Positions 45,270 to 50,741 of a DNA stretch of 50,741 nt are shown in pieces. This stretch comes from Lonsdalea britannica. GTDB taxonomy: Bacteria; Pseudomonadota; Gammaproteobacteria; Enterobacterales; Enterobacteriaceae. A program made the position numbers and the translations under genes. Positions within the stretch are counted from its first letter, which is position 1. The number at the start of each line of letters is the position of its first letter. The notes below the pieces were generated by a model. That model made no database searches. It had not been told where the DNA came from and saw nothing but the letters and a program-made list of their open reading frames with translations. The stretch lies in NCBI RefSeq assembly GCF_002111595.1, contig NZ_LUTN01000022.1, positions 1 to 50,741 on the forward strand, in the 5' to 3' direction.

Positions 45270-46211
45270 TTACTCCCATACTGTCCGAGGATTAAAGGCC
45301 GCCTTCTCAGCCAACGAGGTCCAAATCGCAGCCGTGGATTCATCCGGTTTTGGCGGCATCACAACTTTCAGCACGGCATAGAGGTCGCCCGCGCCTTTTT
45401 TGCTGACCAGCCCTTTGCCTTTAATACGCAGGCGCTGGCCGGTCTGACTGCCTGCCGGGACGGTGAGGGTAATGCGCCCCGACAGCGTCGGCATTTCGAT
45501 GTTGGCGCCCAACGCCGCTTCCCAGGGCGCCAGCGGGACGACGATTTGCAGATTCTGGCCGTCGATATCAAACCGCGGATGCGGCGCCAGACGGATGATC
45601 AGGTAGAGATCGCCGTTCGCCCCGCCGTTAATCCCCGCCACCCCCTGATGTTTGAGGCGAATACGTTCACCGTCGCCCACGCCCGCCGGAATTTTCACGT
45701 TCAGTTTTTTCGTGACTTCATCCACCACGCGACCCAACGGGTCGTGAACCGGCAGCTGATAGGAGATGGTGCGGCTTTGCTCTTTCAACGTTTCTTCCAG
45801 GAATAACGGCAGCTCCATTTCGACATCCTGCCCGCGTTGGCCATGAGATGAACGCCCGGCTGAACGCGGCTGCGCCTGATGACCGAAAACGGATTCAAAA
45901 AAGTCAGAGAAGTCGCCGCTGTTGTGCCATTCCTGGCCGCCTGCGCCTGCGGAGCGAGATTGAGAAAAGTGCGATTCGTTGAAGTGGGGATCGTTACGGT
46001 GCAGTCTGATTTGATCGTATTCCGCGCGGCGTTCACTGTCTTTAAGGACTTCGTAGGCTTCCGCCACGCTCTTGAACTTTTCCGCCGCATCCGGCTCGGT
46101 GCTGACGTCAGGATGATACTTCCGCGCCAGCTTCCGGTACGCCGCTTTTATGGCCTTGATATCGTCTGAGGGCTCAACCCCCAGCAAGGCATAATAATCT
46201 TTGAATTCCAT
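45270..46211 (-). CDS. cbpA: Curved-DNA-binding DnaJ-like co-chaperone CbpA
   Basis: This 313-residue DnaJ homologue has an N-terminal J-domain ([20 protein letters not shown], with HPD in [18 protein letters not shown]), a Gly/Phe-type linker (about 75-120) and two C-terminal substrate-binding domains ([40 protein letters not shown]). No zinc fingers are present, as expected for CbpA. It stimulates DnaK and binds curved DNA as a nucleoid protein in stationary phase. It is followed directly by cbpM. The frame is intact. Confidence 0.95.
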   Translation of the reverse strand: MEFKDYYALLGVEPSDDIKAIKAAYRKLARKYHPDVSTEPDAAEKFKSVAEAYEVLKDSERRAEYDQIRLHRNDPHFNESHFSQSRSAGAGGQEWHNSGDFSDFFESVFGHQAQPRSAGRSSHGQRGQDVEMELPLFLEETLKEQSRTISYQLPVHDPLGRVVDEVTKKLNVKIPAGVGDGERIRLKHQGVAGINGGANGDLYLIIRLAPHPRFDIDGQNLQIVVPLAPWEAALGANIEMPTLSGRITLTVPAGSQTGQRLRIKGKGLVSKKGAGDLYAVLKVVMPPKPDESTAAIWTSLAEKAAFNPRTVWE

Positions 46212-46315
46212 CGGCCCACATCCTCATTTTGCCATGCATTAATAGAGGATAGTCCTATCGGCGGCTGAATAAACGGTTTTCTCTGCATTCGTTTCATCAG
46301 CCGCCGGAGAGGAGA

Positions 46316-46870
46316 TTAGGCGGAGGGGCGATCTTTCTTCGAGGGCATCATGCGCAGCATGGTGTTATCGCGCATGAAGTAGTAGTGGAACAACGCGGCC
46401 GCCGCATGCAGCCCAATCAGCCAATAGCCGAGAGGCGCCAGCGTTTCGTGCAGTTGAATCAGCGACACCGCCAGATCGGGATTCGGCGTGGCCGCGACCG
46501 GCATACCGATGCCGAACAGCGCCCAGTCCTGTCCACGCAAATAGCGTGAGCTGACGGCCAGCACCGGCAACGCCACGAACAGCGCGTAAATCAGAATGTG
46601 CGTCAGGTTCGCCAGAAAGTGCTGCCACTTCGGCGCTGGCGGGACAATTGGCGGAGAAGCGTATTTGATACGAAAGTAAATGCGCGCCACCATCAGCACC
46701 AGCACGGTCACGCCGCAGCTGAAGTGCGTTGCCATGACCAACTGGCGCGTGAGCGTCCCTCTCGGCGCCAGTCCCCGCAGCTCGACGGTGGCATAGGTAA
46801 CAATAAGAAGAAGAAAGACGGCCCAGTGCAATGCTATTTGCACATTCGAAAAACGCCCTTGGTTCTGCAT
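46316..46870 (-). CDS. Cytochrome b561 family protein
   Basis: The ~184-residue inner-membrane di-heme protein (MQNQGRFSNVQIALHWAVFL) has four hydrophobic segments. His residues suited to heme b ligation lie in ALHWAVF, VMATHFSCGVTVLVLM, LIQLHETLAPLGYWLIGLHA and ALFHYYFMRDNTMLRM. The last stretch is the conserved C-terminus of the CybB/YceJ group. These proteins carry electrons between ubiquinol and periplasmic or superoxide acceptors. The ATG at 46870 follows AAAGGA; upstream codons of the open frame are unlikely to be used. It appears monocistronic. Confidence 0.88.
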   Translation of the reverse strand: MQNQGRFSNVQIALHWAVFLLLIVTYATVELRGLAPRGTLTRQLVMATHFSCGVTVLVLMVARIYFRIKYASPPIVPPAPKWQHFLANLTHILIYALFVALPVLAVSSRYLRGQDWALFGIGMPVAATPNPDLAVSLIQLHETLAPLGYWLIGLHAAAALFHYYFMRDNTMLRMMPSKKDRPSA

Positions 46871-47404
46871 GACGACATCCTTTTGACGGTGATTTACCCA
46901 CACCATAACCGATGTTTTTCTCAATCGATCGAAACTTTTACATTTATTTTAACTCGTGGAGGGCTGCGCGCCAGTCGGTCCGGTTAAACGAGAAAACCGG
47001 CGAGTCTCCCTGATGAGCCTCGCCGTTGCGGGCGGATGGGATGACTCGATTTCAGCCCTGATCTTCTTACCGGCAAAGTTGGCGTAGGCTGAAATTAATA
47101 TCAGCGAATCTTCGTTAACGACTGGAAGTATTAATCAAAGGCGTGTTTGGGGATTGTGTTCTTATGATTTGGCGATGGGCTATCGGGGGGATGAGTCCGC
47201 TGTGAGCGAAGAGCGGACTAAATCCAGGAGCTTGACTGGCTTCAATAGGAAGAATGGATTTAAACCGCGTAGACTGGACGCGACAGGCTGTAGCTTTCCA
47301 GGATAGAGCATCAGGGGAAGTCGGTAGAACTGTGACAAACTGGCTTAGGCTAAACAACGCTAAGCACAAATATTGCTCTCCCGGGCCGCAGGAGAGCAAC
47401 AGGC
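46871..47404. other. Intergenic region without recognised gene
   Basis: It holds the cybB-type gene's upstream region and short frames without known relatives. Two weak hairpins are visible: CGGCGAG/CTCGCCG at 46998-47025 and GCTCTCC/GGAGAGC at about 47379-47398. The second lies just past the glycerate-kinase remnant but has no T-run. Confidence 0.4.
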
Positions 47405-47645
47405 TCAGGCAATCAATATTGCCCGGATGTGATTTACGTTGGTTAAAGTCGGGCCGGTTATCAGCAAATCATCAAGCGCGTGAAAATAGCTGTAACTGTC
47501 ATGTCCATCGAGATAATTAACCGCATTAAGGCCACTCATTTTGCCGTGTGCCAGCGTGTCCGGAAAGACCATCGTGCCCGCTGCATCTTCGGTGCCGTCA
47601 ATACCATCACTGTCGCCAGCTACTGCCCTGATACCATTACATAGC
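47405..47645 (-). pseudogene. C-terminal remnant of glycerate 2-kinase / hydroxypyruvate reductase (MOFRL family)
   Basis: A start-less frame of about 80 codons, ending TGA at 47405, carries the MOFRL C-terminus: NGIRAVAGDSDGIDGTEDAA, then GTMVFPDTLAHGKMSGLN, YLDGHDSYSYFHALDDLLIT and GPTLTNVNHIRAIL. This belongs to the TtuD/GckA family that phosphorylates glycerate. The N-terminal ~340 residues are absent. At about 47645 the sequence changes to the exporter adaptor gene, whose last codons run into this remnant in another frame. It marks the breakpoint where the exporter block joined. Confidence 0.8.
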
Positions 47646-48900
47646 CCCCCTCAACTCCATGAATTTCGATCCCCTGTGTAACTGTCTTGCCCCGCACAAT
47701 TATGTGCTTAGAAACTTCAGCATCCGGAGATGTCCTGTACCAAACCCAGGCGGAATCGCCTTCTTCATGAATCGCATCGGGGGGGACAATAATCGCCTTC
47801 TCATTTCTGTAGAGGATAACGGCAACCCGGGCACTCATCCCCAGACGAATTTGTTGAGCTGAATGTGACTTAAGGCTATCAATGGAAGCGACTACATTGT
47901 AACGGGCGGAGGTCCCGCCACCGTCTGGCGAGTCGCTTTGTACGGAAATAGCAGAAATATGACCGTCAAGTATCTGCCCGGTAAACCCATCCCCGGTGAT
48001 TTTTACTAGCATTCCCTCACGAAGTAGATAGAGATCGGACTCGTTAACCTGGGTCAAAACCTGAAGGCGGTCCAGGCCGATGACCGTTATTAAGGGGGTT
48101 CCCTGGCTAACCTGCATGCCCTGTTGAGCAAAAACTGCCTTACCTCCTTCAGTAACATCAGGACGAACAGCAATACCGTCAAAGGGTGCATTAATCGTTT
48201 GTTTTTTGCTTTGCTCTTCGAGTGTCTGATAACGGACCTGAGCATTCAGCAATCCCATTTCAGCAATTTTCCGTTCCTCCCCCGTCCCACGGGCCTTAAC
48301 ATCCCGTAAGTCATCCTGAGCACTGAGCAGATCCTGCTGCTGTGTCAGTTCCTGCTGGACGAGCGCATCAACCTCCATTCGGGGGACAATTCCTCTTTTG
48401 AACAAAGCCCGGGTATCACGCAGGTTTGCCTGCGTTGCGGTTAACGCAGAACGGGCTGACAGCTCGGCTCTTCTGGCGCGCGAGACATCAGGACTGCTGC
48501 TCCATTTATCCAACTGATGCACCTCCCGCTTAGATTTGATCAGTTCAGCTTCTGCCTGCCGCAGTTGTATTCCAAGCAATCCGGGGTCAAGCTGGACTAA
48601 TGTCCGGCCAGCTTTGATGAACTCCCCTTCCCGTACCCGAACATCACGAATGAGCCCTTCAAAAGGAGCGGAAAGTATTATCTGTCTTTCGGCCTGGATT
48701 CGGCCAACCAGCCCAAGCTGCTGCTCGATTGCCTGCGGCTGAACTAACATCCATTCAGCCTGTTGTTTTGGTGTTGGTTTATTATTGTATTTACTCATAA
48801 ACAACCATGTAGTCACCAGGATGGCAGACAGAACCATGACGGTCACTGGAATACGCCTGTGGAAAATATTGAGGATTGCCTGCAAAAATTTTTTAATCAT
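47620..48900 (-). CDS. Membrane-fusion (periplasmic adaptor) protein of ABC exporter
   Basis: The 426-residue HlyD/MacA-type adaptor has an N-terminal anchor (VTVMVLSAILVTTWLFMSKY). The lipoyl half is IILSAPFEGLIRDVRVREGE, followed by a long coiled-coil hairpin (about 110-220). The second half is KQTINAPFDGIAVRPDVTEG, and a beta-barrel has IRLGMSARVAVILYRNEKAI. The last ~9 residues (YVMVSGQ and so on) come from the adjoining glycerate-kinase remnant, so the native C-terminus is clipped by a few residues. It should link the MacB-type permease to an outer-membrane channel. It is third in the leftward order, 8 bases overlapping the outer-membrane gene. Its lower G+C than neighbouring core genes suggests transfer. 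Confidence 0.83.
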   Translation of the reverse strand: MIKKFLQAILNIFHRRIPVTVMVLSAILVTTWLFMSKYNNKPTPKQQAEWMLVQPQAIEQQLGLVGRIQAERQIILSAPFEGLIRDVRVREGEFIKAGRTLVQLDPGLLGIQLRQAEAELIKSKREVHQLDKWSSSPDVSRARRAELSARSALTATQANLRDTRALFKRGIVPRMEVDALVQQELTQQQDLLSAQDDLRDVKARGTGEERKIAEMGLLNAQVRYQTLEEQSKKQTINAPFDGIAVRPDVTEGGKAVFAQQGMQVSQGTPLITVIGLDRLQVLTQVNESDLYLLREGMLVKITGDGFTGQILDGHISAISVQSDSPDGGGTSARYNVVASIDSLKSHSAQQIRLGMSARVAVILYRNEKAIIVPPDAIHEEGDSAWVWYRTSPDAEVSKHIIVRGKTVTQGIEIHGVEGGYVMVSGQ

Positions 48901-50377
48901 TGATTGATATGTCCCAGCTTTGCAGGGCTGTGCCCAGAGTCTGATCCAGCAGGGCCTGAGAATTCAGATAGCTGATAAGCGCATTGAGCTTTGCGCTGTC
49001 AGCATTCCGGAGATCGCTCTCAAAACGCAGCACCTGAAAGTTGCTGGAACGACCAGCAGTGAGCTTCTCACGTTCAATGTCCAACTTCCGTCGGGAGAGA
49101 TCGCTGATACGAACAGAAATTTCGTATTGACGCCATCGGGTACCAATGTTCCTGACAGCATTGATCACTTCGCGCTCCAGCTGCTGATGAGCCTCCTGTA
49201 CGCGAAGCGCCTGAGTTCGTAGATCTACCTGTGCCTGAACCTCTTCCTGATGTGCTCTCATATCACCTACAGGTATTTCTACCTTCAGGCCAACATAGTT
49301 GTCCCATGTTTGTGACGAGCCATTTTTATCGCTACGGTCGCGGACCTGGCTTGCTCCTCCCACCAGTGAAACGTCCCAAAGCCTGTTATTGCGTGCTACG
49401 ACAAGGTTAATTCCGGCCTGCTCATCCGCAATAAGCTGGGCAAGCCACTCTGGTTAAGATCTCTCAGCTTCTGACAGCGCTTGCTGGATGTTTATGTCCA
49501 CACGTCGCGCCTGTAAGGCATCGCTGGCGAATATTGAGGTATTCAGATCCAGAGCCAAAAGTTGCAAAAGCGCCAGCCTTGAAGACTCCTGCTGATTACG
49601 CGCATCCTCCAGAGCCAACTCTTGAGAGGCTACATCGGCTTCAGTCTGCACAATTTCGAACTCTGCCATACGACCCGCGGAGATCATTGCCCGATTGACG
49701 TCAGCTAACTGCCTGGAACGTTCAAGGGAGTCCCGTGCAATATTAACCTGCTCCTGTGACTGAAGCAGCTCACGGTAGGACATGATAATTTTTGTCACGG
49801 TCTGCATGATCGTCAGTTTTAACGAGAGCCGGTTGCTCTGTTCATTAAGCTGAGCAAGTCTAACGGGTGCCGTGGCAACGTCCCTGCCCGCACCGCGAAG
49901 AAGTGGCTGAATGACAGTAATATTCGCGCCATCATTGCTGGAAAGTCCCGAATTTCTTGCTCTAGTCTGACTCCCGGTCCACCCTAGGCTGAATCGAGAA
50001 CCGTATGGGGTGAGTAAGGTCGCTACAGGCGACATATTTCCCTGGTGAGAACGATCATCCTGATTCCTGTCGGACTGATAACTGGCGCTGAGAACTAACT
50101 TTGGTGTAAAGCGATCTTCAGCAACACGCAGATTAAATTTCTGAGAGATACGATCAAAATAGATGCTGCGAATTGACCGGTTGTCCCGTAGGCCCAAATA
50201 GATAGCGTCGCTAAGGGTAAGATCTATCGTCTGAGTATTCAGGGAAATTATAGGATTAGCTGATGACGGCTGTCCCGGTCGTGATGCATGAGAAGGATGT
50301 AATTCAACGTCAGACCATGCATATGAAAATAAGGGGGTAAACAAAGCGGCTAACAACAGTAAACTGCATTTATTCAT
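48893..50377 (-). pseudogene. TolC-type outer-membrane efflux protein with in-frame stop
   Basis: A signal peptide (MNKCSLLLLAALFTPLFSYA) is followed by outer-membrane factor repeats: IDLTLSDAIYLGLRDNRSIR, NGAN-like ANITVIQPLLRGAGRDVATA and SRQLADVNRAMISAGRMAEF. A TAA codon at 49454-49456 interrupts the protein after ALSEAERS. The same frame continues with PEWLAQLIADEQAGINLVVA to WDISIND, 494 codons in all. A C-to-T change of a Gln codon (CAA to TAA) explains it. Unlike the other broken genes this is a nonsense substitution, not a frameshift. It would be the channel for the MacB-type exporter. The start overlaps the permease stop by 8 bases. Confidence 0.78.
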
Positions 50378-50741
50378 CGCGAAGGGCCTTTATTGGGGAC
50401 AACCGCGATGCTGCAATCGCCGGTGATAGACCAAAAAAAAGCCCCGTAGCTATAGCGCTTCCTATACCCAGTGGAAGAGAGGCTGGGGACATTGTAAAAT
50501 TTTGCCAGCCTGAGTAATGGACGAATATCCAGGATGCAGCCAAGCCCAGTGCAGCACCGGTGAATGCCCCAAGAGTCGCCAGAATAATGGCTTCAATCAG
50601 GAAAAGTCGGGCAATGTCCTTAGGTCGAGCCCCAAGTGCCATGCGGACACCTATTTCCCGGCGCCGTTCCGATATGTTCATCACCATCACATTCATTACG
50701 CCGATACCTCCAACCAGTAACGCAATACCGCCAAGTCCTGA
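50370..50741 (-). CDS. MacB-type ABC exporter permease (partial, runs off right edge)
   Basis: Only the C-terminal ~123 codons lie in the window. They show the FtsX/MacB signature: GIALLVGGIGVMNVMVMNIS, ERRREIGVRMALGARPKDIA, RLFLIEAIILATLGAFTGAA and a final helix ending AIAASRLSPIKALRDE. MacB-like proteins use ATP to drive mechanotransmission export of macrolides, lipopeptides or peptides through an adaptor and outer-membrane channel. The gene precedes the outer-membrane and adaptor genes, an order (permease, channel, adaptor) unlike macAB. The ATPase part, if fused, lies to the right. Confidence 0.88.
   Translation of the reverse strand, partial: SGLGGIALLVGGIGVMNVMVMNISERRREIGVRMALGARPKDIARLFLIEAIILATLGAFTGAALGLAASWIFVHYSGWQNFTMSPASLPLGIGSAIATGLFFGLSPAIAASRLSPIKALRDE

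Overview
This window reads as chromosomal DNA of a plant- or insect-associated enterobacterium, most likely a member of the Pectobacteriaceae (Brenneria, Lonsdalea, Dickeya or Pectobacterium type). That is inferred from gene content: YajD, CheV beside an EAL-HDOD protein, the complete astCADBE arginine succinyltransferase operon, a hisQMP-type transporter and CbpAM. No rRNA gene, CRISPR array or intact tRNA is visible. Core segments are G+C-rich. The segments at 1-3,060, 5.6-6.1, 11.5-19.0 and 47.4-50.7 kb are more A+T-rich, broken or chimeric, and look like accessory DNA.

Layout. (1) 1-3.0 kb: a leftward gene, cut by the window edge, encodes a PD-(D/E)XK-like nuclease domain fused to a P-loop (STAND/AAA-type) NTPase, which looks like an anti-phage defence protein. 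A decayed P4-type integrase and other remnants follow. (2) 3.0-11.5 kb: yajD; a tandem SnoaL-like protein divergent from a TetR regulator with two palindromic operators; a chimeric Bcr-type MFS fragment; an IS3-family remnant; and a tripartite drug-efflux operon (outer-membrane lipoprotein, DHA2 MFS, EmrA-like adaptor) with a DUF190 gene behind it and a divergent TetR regulator. (3) 11.9-19.0 kb: a compact leftward operon of isochorismatase-like hydrolase, hypE, hypF, HAD phosphatase and MFS transporter, divergent from a LysR gene. No hydrogenase gene is near it. (4) 19.0-28.5 kb: a broken exbB/exbD locus, a DHA2 transporter, cheV with a FliA promoter, an EAL-HDOD protein, and a copper operon copA-copZ-csoR with a CsoR-type operator. 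(5) 28.5-35.6 kb: a five-gene operon for a peptide-type ABC importer with a Tat-targeted binding protein, a fused double ATPase and a CocE/NonD serine hydrolase. (6) 35.6-44.8 kb: hisQMP-type transporter genes without a binding protein, behind astCADBE. The astC upstream region shows a sigma-54 promoter, an ARG box and three NtrC-like sites. (7) 44.9-50.7 kb: cbpA-cbpM, a cytochrome b561 gene, then a MacB / outer-membrane factor / membrane-fusion exporter set joined to a glycerate-kinase (MOFRL) gene remnant.

Two loci deserve most attention. One is the orphan hypE-hypF operon, which could build a carbamoyl- or nitrile-bearing small molecule; HypE keeps its C-terminal cysteine once a frameshift is corrected. 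The other is the nuclease-NTPase defence candidate at the left edge.

An important caveat is that seven genes carry single-base frameshifts that each lose one base (nine or ten events), and all lie on the minus strand. They hit metabolic genes such as astA, astC and astD and always restore a perfect family match when one base is added. Every event is compatible with loss of a C before a T. This may be a sequence artefact rather than real decay. Broken genes are listed as pseudogenes over their full span, with the corrected product described.
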